Positions 10,265-21,660 of a stretch of 64,000 bases of DNA are shown here, piece after piece (the stretch's first letter is position 1; each line of letters begins with the position of its first letter). A program made the translations under genes and the position numbers. The notes below the pieces were generated by a model. The model saw only the letters and a list, made by a program, of their open reading frames with translations, ran no database searches and had not been told where the DNA came from. Source of the DNA: Cryptomeria japonica (taxonomy: Eukaryota; Streptophyta; Pinopsida; Cupressales; Cupressaceae); contig NC_081405.1 in assembly GCF_030272615.1 (NCBI RefSeq), forward strand, positions 609,572,677 to 609,636,676, written 5' to 3'.

Positions 10265-13190
10265 TTTGGCTGATAAGTGTCAATTCTTTCATACCGTTCC
10301 CTGGGAGCCTGTTTAAGCTCATAGAGATACTTCTTCAGTCTACACACATGAGACTTTGCATCATGAATTTAAAACCCTTCAGGTTGCTCTAGGTATACTT
10401 CTAATATCTCACCATTAAGGAATGTTTTCTTAACATCAATTTGAAATGCTTTCCATCCCTTTGTTGCTGTAATGGCTAGTATAACTCTTACTGAGGTATA
10501 TCTGGCTACAGGTGCAAATTTTTATTCATAATCTATTCCTTCCTTTTGAGAGAACCCTCTAGCTACAAATTAGGCTGTATGTTTATCAATACTGCCACCT
10601 GCAGCATATTTGATCTAAAAAAGCCATTTAGAAAAAAACAACAGATTTTCTAGTTGGCCTAGGAACAATCTCCCAAACATCATTCTTCATTATGGATTGA
10701 TACTCCTCAGACATAGCATCCTTCCATACTTGATGTTTAAGTGCATTTGATACATTGTTGGGTTTAGTTTTAGAAAGATAATTCTTAAGTGCAACATAGC
10801 TAGTGAATTTGTTAGGCCATTTGCTTTCTTTGAAGGTTCCTAAAGGACCAACAAACCTCTGAGCTTCTTCTACTATTTTGGTGGCCCATAGTGGTCTTTT
10901 CTTGAGATTTTCTCTAGGTGGCTTTTGAGTTTCACCTTCAGTTTCCTAAAGATTCTCCCTTTGAAGCTCAAGAGCAACATCTTCATCTATGTTAGGGGTA
11001 GGGATATAGGCTTCAGGTTCTATTGACCTTTGGGATCTTTTGAAGGTTAAGTCTTCTTGAAAGATTACATCCCTACTCAGTATATCCTACAAGTATTCCC
11101 CTTTTTCCAAATATATAGATTTTGTGGGCCTGGAAGGTTTCACTATATCCTACAAGTATTCCCCTTTTTCCAGAAGGCTCTAGTTTTAGTCTTTTCTCTT
11201 TAGGTATATTAATATAGATAGGACACCCAAATATCCTAAGGTGGCTGCTACCTAGCTTTATTTTATTAATGACTTCCTCAAGAGTTTTGTCTTCAAGGTG
11301 GGAGTGAGGACATCTATTTTATATATATAGAGTGCTTGTTGCTTCTACCCAAAGATTGGTTTTTAGATTCTGATCAAGAATCATGGCTTTGGCAACTTCT
11401 ACAATTGTCCTATTTTTCCTTTCAGCTACCCCATTTTGTTGAGGGTTATAAGGTATTGTAAGCTCCCTCTTAATCCTAGTGTTTTTACAAAAATCTTTAA
11501 ATAAATCTGAGGTGTATTCCCCCCCACTGTCAGTTCTTAAAGTTTTAATTTTTTTTCCTGAGTAGTGTTCTGTTAGTGAATTAAATTCTTTAAACTATTG
11601 AGGATCTCTTCTGATTCTTTACACTTCAGAAAGTAGATCCAAGTTTTTCTAGATTAGTCATCAACAATTATTACATAATACAAAAATCCCCCTAGAGAGC
11701 ATACAAATATAGGTCCACATATATCAGAATGAACTAACTCTAAAACTTTGCTTGTTTTCCAAGTACTATTTTGGAAGGCACCCTTAGTATTTTTACCTGG
11801 GGCACATCCCTTGCATGCCCCTGAATGAAATTGCTTTAACTTGGGTAGACTTGTGACAAGATTTCCCATTAATGATAAAGCTCTAAAATTCAGGTGCCCT
11901 AGAATTCTATGCCAAACTTCATTAGCATCTGTGGCTTCATGGATTAGGGATAGGTTGGGCTCTGTGCACGGCTCAGACAAACAACCTTGTCTTTGACCAA
12001 TGGTTTTCGCTTTCTTGATAGAAGAATTCCTTGGCCAAGACAACATTCTATTGTCCACGAAGGTCACTATGTATCCATTATCCTCTAGTGCTGATATAGA
12101 GACTAGATTTCTCTTGATGCCAGGGGCATATAGTACTCCTTTGAGTTGCAATGATATGCCTATCTTCAATTTGATGGTGTAGGTTTTAATTCCTCTGACT
12201 GGATGTGTGGAGTCATCTCTGATGGTAACTTCCTCATCATTATCCTATTATCACAGAGTCTAGCACTTCTCTAAACCCTCTAATGTGTCTGGACAAGCCA
12301 GTGTCGATGACCCATGAGTTAACCTTGTTTAAAGCTTGGTTTGTCAGTGGTGGGTTGAGTACATAATTCTCAGAAGCATCTTCTCCTTTAGTTTTTCCTA
12401 CCTTGGCAAATGTAGCTTGTTGCTTGGCTCTTTTTGAACAATTAGCAACATAGTGTTCGAACTTGTCACACTTGTAACATTGAATATGTGACAGATTCTT
12501 CTTTGAATTTTTCTTACCTTGACGACCTTTTCTCTTCCTAAACTGCTTCTTTTTGTTTTTCTTGTTAGAGTTTGTTTTTAGGACTTGCAGGTCTTCATCT
12601 ATATTCTTTTGTTTTATTCCTTTCTTATTGAACCTTGATTCCTCTTGGAGACAATCATCTCTTAATCTTTCAAACTTTGGATATTTGGACCTCGCATTGA
12701 TTCCTTGGATGAATGTGTCCCACACACTAGGTAACCCATCTAAAGCAATGAGTGTTAACTCTTTGCTTTGGATCTCATACCCAAGGGTTGCTATTTTATA
12801 TCTTAGGGTTGATATCCACCTAAAGTAAGCATTGGCTAACTCCCCTTTGTTGATGTCTATATGATTGATCTCTCATTTTAAGGCCAAAGTGTAACTTGCA
12901 TTTGATATCTCAAATGTGTTTTCAAGTGCTTTGAACATTTTATAGGTCGTCGCATGTTTCTTTATGATGGGCATTATGTTATTTCTCACCCCATCAACTA
13001 TTATCTTAATAGCCTTTTCATTTCCATCCGTCCATGCTACTTTCACAGGTTCATTCTCAGGTTGTACATTTTCAGTTTGAACAAATGAATCCACTTTATT
13101 TTCTCTTAACATAAATTTGATTCCGAATTTCCACGCTGAGAAGTTATCTCCTCCTTCAAGTCTATCATCAAATCTGATAGCGCTTTCCAT
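10265..13190 (-). pseudogene. Copia A gag-PR-IN and RT N-terminal part (broken)
   Basis: Gag starts at ATG 13190 (MESAIRFDDRLEGGDNF). The CCHC knuckle CYKCDKFEHYVANC is at 12438-12479, in a lysine-rich nucleocapsid. The protease box SWVIDTGLSRH is at about 12285-12317, with the catalytic Asp retained. The integrase zinc-binding segment (HRILGH...CKGC) begins near 11911, and the catalytic core starts with SDICGPIF. Integrase then degenerates. At 11080-11171 a segment reading TATCCTACAAGTATTCCCC occurs twice, against once in B. The RT N-terminal part runs to 10265, where the Tat-like insert cuts the gene. Several frame changes and stops rule out a functional product. Confidence 0.85.
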
Positions 13191-13270
13191 TAGAGAAATG
13201 TGATGTTGGGTATAAGCTAGTTCTTAAATTTTTTTATAAAATTGAATAGCCTCAGGTCCAATTAACTATA

Positions 13271-13282
13271 GCTCTAATACCA
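13271..13282 (-). promoter_or_regulatory. Primer-binding site of copia A (initiator tRNA-Met type)
   Basis: The minus strand reads TGGTATTAGAGC directly after the LTR, one transition away from the canonical TGGTATCAGAGC. Confidence 0.85.
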
Positions 13283-14067
13283 TGTAAATGTATATTCAAT
13301 TTTCAATTTGAAGAACATGTTATATATATATGCAATGTAATATATTATTATTTCTTTGCTGATTCACAATATAATATTTCTGATTTTACTTTGTTGCAGA
13401 TGGAGATAGAACATTAATAAGTTTCTATGCATCTCCCACAATGTTCCATCAGTGTATATATAACAATTAAGGGGAACCGATCATGAGATACCTTGATCGG
13501 TCATGTCCTTTGGACATGATCAACCAAGATATCCCTTGATCAATGCCTCTTCTTAACTGATCCTAATCAGTTTCATTTGCAAGATATCATTGGGTTGGTA
13601 ATATAAACAATGTGCAATCACCGATGGTTAATAACTAATAATGAATCAGTGGCAATGCATGATGCAACTGATTGTAATCGGTAATAAACAAGTTTGTTAT
13701 GACAAATAAACAAATGCATTAACCCGATTATAATTGATGATAAATAATTGTGTTAAGTCCAATAACTAAATGTGTTAATCCAATTATAATCAGTGGCAAT
13801 CAAAAATATGTTATAGCCTGATAATCATTTCTTTATGAAGCTCGATAATAATATGCAAATTTGGACTATCAAATGATAGCCCAATAATTTATCGGGGTTT
13901 GAACTAAAAAACCTAATTCATTAGCGGTACTATCAGATGATAAATATTACATAAATTAGTTTCATAAGTGAAGGAAGTTATAACAGAATTAAGGAGAGCA
14001 TTTATAAATATCAGATAAAGGAATAGGTAGAGATGTATTATCTTGCCAAAGCTATTATGCGTCAACA
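13283..14067 (-). repeat. Central LTR shared by copia A and copia B
   Basis: This 785-bp LTR (minus strand TGTTGACGCA...CATTTACA) has the primer-binding site of A on one side (13271-13282) and the polypurine tract of B on the other (14068-14083). It is therefore at once the 5' LTR of A and the 3' LTR of B. It contains the promoter-proximal hairpin described separately. Confidence 0.88.
13450..13535 (-). promoter_or_regulatory. Candidate LTR core promoter with adjacent hairpin
   Basis: On the minus strand a hairpin with stem TCATGTCC/GGACATGA and loop TTT (13501-13519) sits in a longer imperfect stem that includes GATATC-like arms. It is followed by GTTATATATACAC (about 13453-13465), a plausible TATA box. 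The same arrangement occurs at 20356-20440 in the other LTR. Promoter activity is inferred. Confidence 0.45.
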
Positions 14068-14083
14068 CTCCCTCTTATCTTGG
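14068..14083 (-). promoter_or_regulatory. Polypurine tract of copia B
   Basis: The minus strand reads CCAAGATAAGAGGGAG immediately before the LTR start TGTTGACG. Confidence 0.65.
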
Positions 14084-14189
14084 GAAGATAAATATCAGAT
14101 AAAGCATCCAGCATCACATTTCTCTTAATAACTATAATTCCTTACATAGTTTACAATCTCAATCTCCAAGGGTTCACATCTCCTAAACA

Positions 14190-14577
14190 TATGACATGAA
14201 GTATCATCAAAGTATATGATACAAGAAAAAAATCACCTAAGCATGTGACATGGAGTATCACCTAAACATGTGCTACAAGAGATTCATCACCTTGTGATGA
14301 CAAGATATCACCTAAACATGTGATATCAGTATTGCCTAAACACACAATACTTAAGGATAAACACATGAGAATAGTTAAAATCTCAACTTATCTAAGTTGT
14401 GGTATGTGCACTAACATTTTATCCAAATGTTTTACCATAACACAATCATGGCACATCCATGGCATACCAGAGATCCAACATGATAACTAGTGTGAACATC
14501 ATAAGATCATCACCTTATAATGTCTACATACAAGTGTTCATTATCTGAAAGATCGTCACCTGTTAGACATGAACACA
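14190..14577 (-). repeat. Stem-loop series in the 3' untranslated part of copia B
   Basis: Second copy of the series at 145-526. Examples: GTATCAT/ATGATAC with loop CAAAGTAT; GATATCAC, loop CTAAACAT, GTGATATC (8-bp stem); TCATCAC/GTGATGA; AGTATTG/CAATACT; and the outer GTGTTCAT/ATGAACAC pair around an ATCGTCAC-type loop. Some stems are better paired here than in A, others worse. Confidence 0.72.
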
Positions 14578-14639
14578 AGGGGTTAAACCCATAAAAGTCC
14601 TAACATAACAAAGAATTTTACATATTCAACAACTAATTG

Positions 14640-15393
14640 ATATGCAAGTACAGATTACAAAGAAAATTACCTTTCTATTATACCTAAACCTTTTTTGAAA
14701 TGATCAACCTTCACTCTGGAAAGTGGTTTAGTCAGAATATCTACAGTCTAATCTCCTATACAAACATATTCCAATTGGATCACATTTTTGTCTACCATAT
14801 CGCACACATAATGGTATGGAATCTCAATATGCTTGGATATGTCATGGAACATTGGATTTACTAAAAGTTTTATGTAGCTCTAGTTGTTACAATGGATAAT
14901 AGTAGGTTTCATAGGTTCACCAAACAATCCCACAAGAATCTTCCTAAGCCACATTGACTCTCGGGCAACCATGGAAGCTACAATGTATTCGGTCATGGTG
15001 GAACTCTGAGTTACAGAAGACTACTTTCTACTGATCCAAGATATCATGGTTGAACCTAAACTAAAGCAACATCCTGAGGTGCTTTTTGTGCCAGTCACAC
15101 TTCCATCCCAATATCAATCTGTGAATCTGTGTACATTTAGATCAACTTTCTCATATTTGAGGCCAAGGTTTAAGGTGCCTTGTAAATATCTCATAATGTG
15201 TTTTACTACAATTAGGTGTACCTCCTTTGGCTCACACAACTCAAAGTATTAATTGCATAATAAATAGTTGATCTTGTGTTTACCAAATACATCAGGGACC
15301 CAATCATTTGCCTGTATTGAGTAGGATAAGTGACTTATGACTCTATTGTTGCTTCCTTAAGTTTATGAAGATTGGTTTCCATTAGAGAAGTGG
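14640..15393 (-). pseudogene. Copia B RNase H region (broken)
   Basis: Collinear with the A RNase H region (617-1360) at the nucleotide level, including the tail near 14690-14760 and the region around 15060-15250. Stops and small indels break every frame. It is separated from the RT by the solo-LTR-like insert. Confidence 0.75.
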
Positions 15394-16877
15394 TGCAGGA
15401 GCACCCATGGTGTAAGGTAAATATATGGTAAAATTCATCATTTTAAATATAATTGATATTTCAAGGTCATTTATAATGTATTTTAATCCATTTGGAATGA
15501 TTTGTAAGGCTTGGAAGCCTAAAAATGTAAGCAAGTCTTGATTATGTCCTAGTTGTCCATATAGGCCCTTATAGGTCAAGATGGTCAAAATGAGTCAAAA
15601 GACCCATGAAAGGGTATAAAAGTTATAAAAGGTCATTTAAGGTCCTTTTTAAGGTTTCAAGAGTGTTTAAACAAAGTTTGAGTCCATTTTGACAAAAAAT
15701 GTAAAATTTGTTAAAAGTTGTCAAAATGCAACATTTGGAAAAGTTGTAAATGGGAAGTTGAAAGGTCTTGGAGGTAGTTATAAGTTCCAAACTAACCAAG
15801 ATGCTAGAAAATATATTATTTGGTAAAACCAAGGGGAATGAGAAGGAAGTTAACAATTTTGAACAATTTGTGTATTCATAAGCTTGCCATTTTGATAGTT
15901 TCCATTGTTACTTTGTTGTTTCCAGGCCTTGTACAGACCTATACAGCCTAGAAACTATGTATAATTATCATGGTTAGATATTATTTTGAATTATCTTCCT
16001 TTTTGTTTTGGTTTGGAGTGATTTCATTGAGAAACAAAGAAGTTATGGATGTTTATGGATTGCAACTTCCAGATTTCCTAAAAAATAGTCATGTTGCAGC
16101 GTATGGTACAGATGCATATTAAATATTTATGACCTCTAAATGGATTCATTGGAAATATGTGTGATTAATATTTACTTCTCTTGTGGTTAGGGTCAATTTT
16201 ATTCAGTTTTGAGAAAGTTATGTAAGTTTTGGTGAAAACAGATTGAAAAACCATAAATAATGGAGGTGTGTACGAGGGTTTGTTCATATCTCAAATTATA
16301 ACCATGGTAAAAATATAAATATTAGTTATTCTAAGAGTAGATTAAAGGGTATTTCAGATGGATTTTATTTCATATCAAATGGATTTTTATTTTGGGAGAT
16401 ATTTGATGCCCTAGGTGGACTGGGCATGCAAATTTCTTGTTTTTTCTAGGACAGTAAAAATAGGTCTCAGTATAGGGGGCATAACTCAAACATTAACCAT
16501 TGGATTGTTATACATTTTTTACATGGCTTTAGAAACCTATTTTTCTAGAGCCGCACTGAAGCAATCTTCCAAATATGCTCGGGTTTTAAATTTATTAATG
16601 TCTATGTGCAGATATAGATAACTATCATGTGAATGACAATCACTTTGATGATAGTGAATTGGATTCTTTCAATGAACAATGAAGTTTAATGGTTTGCAAA
16701 GGTATAAATGATTGGATATGTTTGAGACAGCATTAATGAACCCCTGTAACATGCATGAAAGTATGATGATAGATTATATTGATGGAGAAGTTGTTTTTAT
16801 GCCTTAAATGAATAGTTTGGAATGAACCTTGAAGGGTTCTTGAGTGAATGTGTTTGGAACTATGGTGCTCTGCATCA
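15394..16877 (-). repeat. Solo-LTR-like insertion inside copia B
   Basis: Comparison with A (1380-1330 region) shows that 1484 bp are extra here. The insert starts TGCAGGAGCACCC and ends GGTGCTCTGCATCA, so its ends are TG...CA and form a longer imperfect inverted repeat (GCAG-AGCACC). Flanks are AGTGG (15389-15393) and AAAGG (16878-16882), an imperfect 5-bp match. No coding region, primer site or second LTR was found. A solo LTR of an unidentified family is most likely; a short DNA transposon is the alternative. Orientation is uncertain. Confidence 0.6.
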
Positions 16878-16899
16878 AAAGGTCATGGGTCTGCAGTTT

Positions 16900-17560
16900 A
16901 GCATTCCAAATCTCTTCAAAATATCGAAGGTATACTTGCCTTGGTTTAGTATAATGTTATCAGAATTCTTCTATACTTCCAAGCCTAGGAAGTAATGAAG
17001 GAGTCCCACGTCCTTCATATCAAATTCTTTAAATAGATCTTTCTTGCATTGATCTATAAGGTGATCTTCTCCTATGATTAATAGATCATCAACATATAAA
17101 ATCAATATTAGCATATCACCTTTATTTTTCTTGTAGTAGAGATTAGCATCTGCATCATTGTTAGAGAAGCCTAGTTTTGAGAGATAAGTGTCAATTCTTT
17201 TATACCAAGCCCTGGGAGAATGTTTAATCCCATAGAGAGCTTTCTTGAGTCTACACACATGAGACTCTGCATCATGAATTTCAAATCCTTCAAGTTTCTC
17301 TAGGTATACTTCTTTTGAGATCTCACCATTAAGAAATATTGTTTTAACATGCATTTGATGTGTGTTTCATCTCTTTGCTACTACAATGGTTAGTACAGCT
17401 TTTACTGAGGTATATCTTGCTACAAGTGCAACTGTCTCTTCATAACCTATTCCTTCCTTTTGAGAGAACCCTCTAGCTACAAATCTAGCCTTATGTTTTT
17501 CAATATTGCCATCTACAACATGTTTGATCTTAAGAAGATATTAGAAGAAATGACTTATTT
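16900..17560 (-). pseudogene. Copia B reverse transcriptase (broken)
   Basis: The frame 16971-17354 contains the RT block TIFLNGEISKEVYLEKLEGF, LKKALYGIKHSPRAWY, and the catalytic box YVDD at 17085-17096, then HYFLGLEV. The upstream RT part (17360-17560) is visible but frame-shifted. It continues at 16878 as a match to 1335-1440 of A, and the solo-LTR-like insert then interrupts the gene. Confidence 0.82.
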
Positions 17561-17770
17561 TGTAGTTGTCCTAGGAACAATTTCCTGAACATCATTCTTC
17601 ATTATGGATTGATACTCCTTAGACATAGCATCCTTCCATACTTGATGTTTAAGTGCATCTGATACAGTGTTGGGTTCAGTATTAGAAAGATCATTCATAA
17701 GTGCAATATAGCTAGTGAATTTGTTAGGCCTTTTGCTTTCTCTGAAGATTCCTGGAGGAGAAGCAAACTT

Positions 17771-19024
17771 CTAAGCTTCTTCTATAGTTTTGGTGGCCCA
17801 TAGTGGTCTTTTCTTGAGATTTTCTTTAGGTGGGTTTTGAGTTTCACCTTCAGTTTCCTCAAAATTGTCCCTCTGAAGCTCAGGAGAAGGATATTCATCT
17901 ATGTTAGGGGTAGGGATATAGGCTTCAGGTTCTATTAAGCTTTGGGCTCTTTTAAAGGCTAAATCTTCTTCAAAGATTAAATTCCTACTCAATTCAATAT
18001 TCCTTTGACCAAATATATAGATTTTGTAGGCCTTGGAGGTTTCATTATATCCTACAAGTATTCCCCTTTTTCTAGAAGGCTCTAGTTTTATTCGTTTCTC
18101 TTTAGGTATATGAATATAGACAAGACACCCAGATATCCTAAGGTGGCTGATATCTGGCTTTATTTTATTGAAGACTTCCTGACGATTTTTTTCTTCAAGA
18201 TGGGAATGATGACATCTATTTTGTATATATACAACAATTCTTGTTTCTTCCGCCCAAAGATTGGTATTTAAATTCTGATCAAGAATCATGACTTTGGAAG
18301 CTTCTACAATTTTCCTATTTTTCCTTTCAGCTACCCCATTCTATTGAGGGTTATAAGGTATTGTAAGCTCCTGCTTAATCCCAATGTTTTTACAAAAAAC
18401 TTTAAACAAATATAAGGTGTATTCCCTGCCATTCTCAGTTCTTAAAGTTTTAATTTTGTTTCCTGAGTAGTTTTCTATTAGTGATTTACATTCTTTAAAC
18501 CTATTGAGGATCTCTTCTGATTCTTTACACTTCAGAATGTAGATCCAAGTTTTCCTAGTGTAGTCATCATCAATTATTACATAATACAAAAATCCCCCTA
18601 GAGAGGGTACGCACATAGGTCCACATACATCAAAATTAACTAACTCTAAAACTTTGCTTGTTTTCCTAGTACTATTTTGGAAGGCGCCCTTAGTATTTTT
18701 ACCTATGATACATCCCTTGCATGCCCCTGAATGAAATTTCTTTAACTTGGGTAGACCTGTGATAAGGTTTCCCATTGATGATAAAGCTCTAAAATTTAGG
18801 TGGACTAGTCTTCTATGCAAAACTTCATTAGCATGTGTGGCTTCATGGATTAGGGCCAGGTTGGGCTTTGTGCACAGCTCATACAAATAGCCTTGTATTT
18901 CACCAATGGTTTTAGATTTCTTGATAGAAAAATTCCCTTGCCAAGCCAACACTGTGTTGTCCATGAAGGTCACTTTGTATCCATTATCCTCTAGTGTTGA
19001 TATAGAGACTAGATTTCTCTTCAT
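17771..19024 (-). pseudogene. Copia B integrase (broken)
   Basis: The 18341-19024 stretch holds the pre-integrase zinc segment (HRRLVHLNFRAL...CKGC), then the core with NFDVCGPM, YVIIDDDYTR and LRTENGREY. In the last motif most copia integrases have Asp where Glu stands here. The 17771-18289 stretch continues with the integrase C-terminal region (ILVGYNETSKAYKIY) and an acidic linker. A stop at the NPQ end of the first stretch (18338-18340) separates them. Confidence 0.82.
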
Positions 19025-19216
19025 GCTAGGGACATATAGTACTCCTTTGAGTTGTAATGATATGCATGTCTTCAGTTTGATGGTTCAGGTTTTAATTCCT
19101 CTGACTGGGTCTGTGGAGTCATCTCCTATGGTCACTTCCTCATCATTCTCCTCTATCATGAAGTCTAGCACTTCTCTAAACCTTGTAATGTGTCTGGATG
19201 AGCCACTATTGATCAC

Positions 19217-20095
19217 CTATGAGTTAACCTTGTTTGAACCTTGGTTTGTCAGCAATGAGTAGAATACATAACTCTCCAAATCATCTTTTCCTTTAGTTTT
19301 TCCTACCTTGGCAAGTGTAGCTTGTTTTTTGGCTCTTTCTGGACACTTAGCAACATAGTGTCCTAACTTGTCACACGTGTAACATTGAATATGTGATAAA
19401 TCCTTCTTTGAAGTGTTCTTTCCTTGATGACCTTTCCTCTTCCTAAATTGCTTCTTCTTGGTTTTGTTGTTAGAGTTTGTGTTTAGGACTTGCAGGTCTT
19501 CATCTATATTCTTTTGTTTTATTCCTTTCTTATTGAACCTTGATTCCTCTTGGAGACAATCATCTCTTAATCTTTCGAACATTGGATATTTAGACCTTGC
19601 ACGTATGCCTTGGACAAATGTGTCCCACACACTAGGTAACCCATCTAGAGCAACAAGTGTTAACTCTTTGCTTTGGATCTCATATCGAAGGGTTTCTAGT
19701 TCATATCTTAGGGTTGATATCCACATGAAGTAAGAATTGACTGACTCCCCTTTGTTCATGGCTATATGATTGATATCTCATTTTAAGGCCAGAGTTCGAC
19801 TTGAATTTGATATCTCAAAAGCATTTTCAAATGCTTTGAACATTTTATAGTTCGTCTCATGTTTCTTTATGATGGCCATTATGTAATTTCTCACCCCATC
19901 AACTATTATCTTAATAGCCTTTTCATTTCCCTCTAGCCATGCTGCTTTGTCAAGTTCATTTTTAGGTTGTGCATATTCAGTTTGAACAAATGAATCCACT
20001 TTATTTTATCTTAGGATCATTTTGATTATGAATTTCCAGGCTGCGAAGTTATCTCCTCCTTCAAGTCTATCCTCAAATTTGATAGTGCATGCCAT
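19217..20095 (-). pseudogene. Copia B gag and protease N-terminal part (broken)
   Basis: Gag begins at ATG 20095. The 19778-19999 segment matches the A gag N-terminal half. The 19217-19759 segment has the central gag region (DGLPSVWDTFVQGI), a basic stretch and the CCHC knuckle CYTCDKLGHYVAKC at 19343-19384. It ends just before the protease active site, which is degraded here. Confidence 0.82.
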
Positions 20096-20174
20096 TAGAG
20101 AAATATGATGTTGGGTATAAGCTAGTTCTTAAATTTTCCACAAAATTGAATAGCCTCAAGTTTGATTAACTATA

Positions 20175-20186
20175 GCTCTGATACCA
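20175..20186 (-). promoter_or_regulatory. Primer-binding site of copia B (initiator tRNA-Met)
   Basis: The minus strand reads TGGTATCAGAGC directly adjacent to the LTR, a full match to the canonical site. Confidence 0.92.
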
Positions 20187-20970
20187 TGTAAATGTATATT
20201 TAATTTTCAATTTGAAGAACATGTTATATATATATGCAATGTAATGTGTTATTATTTCTTTGTTGATTCACAATATAATGTTTCTGATTTTGCTTTGATG
20301 TAGATGGAGAGAGAACATTAATGAATATCTATGCATCTCCCACAATGTTCCATTGGTGTATATATACCAATGAAGGGGGACTGATCAAGAGATATCTTGA
20401 TCGGTCATGTCCTTTGGACATGATCAACCAAGATATCCCTTGGTTGGTGCCTCTTCTTAGCCAATCCTAATCGGTTTCATTTGCAAGATATCATTCGGTT
20501 GGTAATATAAACAATATGCAATCACTAATGATTAATAATTGATAATGAATCAGTGGAAATGCATGATGCAACCGATTGTAATTAGTAATAAACAAGTTTG
20601 TTAGGAGAGATAAACAAATGCATTAACCCAATTATAATAGATGATAAACAATTGTGTTAAGTCTGATAACTAAGTTTGTTAATCCAATTATAATTGGTGG
20701 CAATCACAATATGTTATAGCCCGATAATCATTTCTTTACGAAGTTCGATAATCATATGCAAATCTGGACTATCAAATGATTGTCTGATAATGGATCGAGG
20801 TTAGAACAAAAAACCCCAATTCGTTATCGGTACTATCAGATGATGGTAAGTACATAAATTAGTTTCATAAATGAGGGAAGTTATAACAGAATTAAGGAGA
20901 GAATTTATAAATATCAGATAAAGGAATAGTAAGAGATACCTTATCTTGCCAAAGCTATTATGCATCAACA
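20187..20970 (-). repeat. 5' LTR of copia B
   Basis: 784 bp, pairing with 13283-14067. Minus strand TGTTGATGCATAATAGC...TACATTTACA. The hairpin and TATA-like motif are conserved at 20356-20440. Confidence 0.92.
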
Positions 20971-21159
20971 CATATGATATGATCAATTAAGCTTTGTATA
21001 CCATTGAAACCAATACAGAAAGATGTAATGACACTAGGAATAATTCATACACAAAACTATGATACCAATAAATCAATTTGCAATCACCGAAGCAATAAAT
21101 CATAGGAATATGTTGACATCAATGACAACAACATATCCTAGCAGCAGTAATATCTAACA
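20971..21159 (-). repeat. 3' LTR of copia C (truncated by the A/B insertion)
   Basis: Matches 36414-36602 of the 5' LTR (shared ATATGATATGAT, GATGTAATGA, CATAGGAATATGTTGAC). It ends CTAACA at 21159. A short polypurine stretch follows at 21160-21175 (minus strand CAAGAGGTAGATAT). Confidence 0.8.
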
Positions 21160-21660
21160 ATATCTACCTCTTGCATTGATGACAACATATGAATGTGACA
21201 AACAATCAATACAATGAAAGAAAACATAAGATTAAACAGATAAAACAATTTTTCACGTGCTTCTCTCCCCCTTTGACAATAATTCCAAAGATGCTCAAAA
21301 CTGAAAAACCAAACTCTCCCCTCAAATAAATCATTATTTTCTACCCCTAAAACATATAACTAGTTTAGTGACAAGCCAACTACTCCACTTGAGGAGCAGC
21401 ATAAACTCATCAATATGGACAAGAAGATAAGACTCTGAATTCTACCAGATTGATGCAACTCAATGCATCTAATTCCCATCAAGAGGGGTGGATACCCCGA
21501 ACTTGTCTCTTAAAAAGACAAATGTATGTGTAGGAAAAGGCTTTGTGAAAATATCAGCAATTTGTTCCTTTATAGACACATACTCCAACTTCACTTCCTC
21601 TTCAATAAATTTTTCTCTCAAGAAATGATACTTGATTGATACATATTTAATTTTTGAATG
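21160..21660 (-). other. 3' untranslated part of copia C
   Basis: Stretch between RNase H and the LTR. It carries a second purine run (minus strand TTGTCAAAGGGGGAGAGA near 21265-21285). No ORF was seen. Confidence 0.55.

Larger units (their letters stand above)
1..13282 (-). mobile_element. Ty1/copia element A, internal region with nested insertion
   Basis: Minus-strand copia element whose primer-binding site is at 13271-13282 and whose 3' end runs off the window start. Order along the minus strand is gag, protease, integrase, RT, RNase H, as in Ty1/copia. It is collinear with element B (14068-20186). It is interrupted by a Tat/Ogre-like element at 1641-10259, flanked by the 5-bp duplication GTAGT (1636-1640 and 10260-10264). 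Removing the insert restores the alignment with B around 17158-17200. Without the insert the internal region is about 4.6 kb. It shares the LTR at 13283-14067 with B. Confidence 0.88.
13283..20970 (-). mobile_element. Ty1/copia element B, with an LTR at each end
   Basis: 7.7-kb minus-strand copia with LTRs at 13283-14067 and 20187-20970, primer site at 20175-20186 and polypurine tract at 14068-14083. Order is gag, PR, IN, RT, RNase H. A 1.48-kb insert (15394-16877) splits RT from RNase H. Its outer LTR ends inside the 3' LTR of copia C: sequence from 20971 continues as the C LTR (compare 36414-36602). The flanking 5 bases on this side are CATAT; the partner lies outside the window. Confidence 0.88.

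Noticed and set aside
13486..13535. Hairpin considered as a transcription terminator
   Set aside because: The organism is a plant, and the hairpin lies upstream of a TATA-like box within an LTR. A bacterial-type terminator does not apply.
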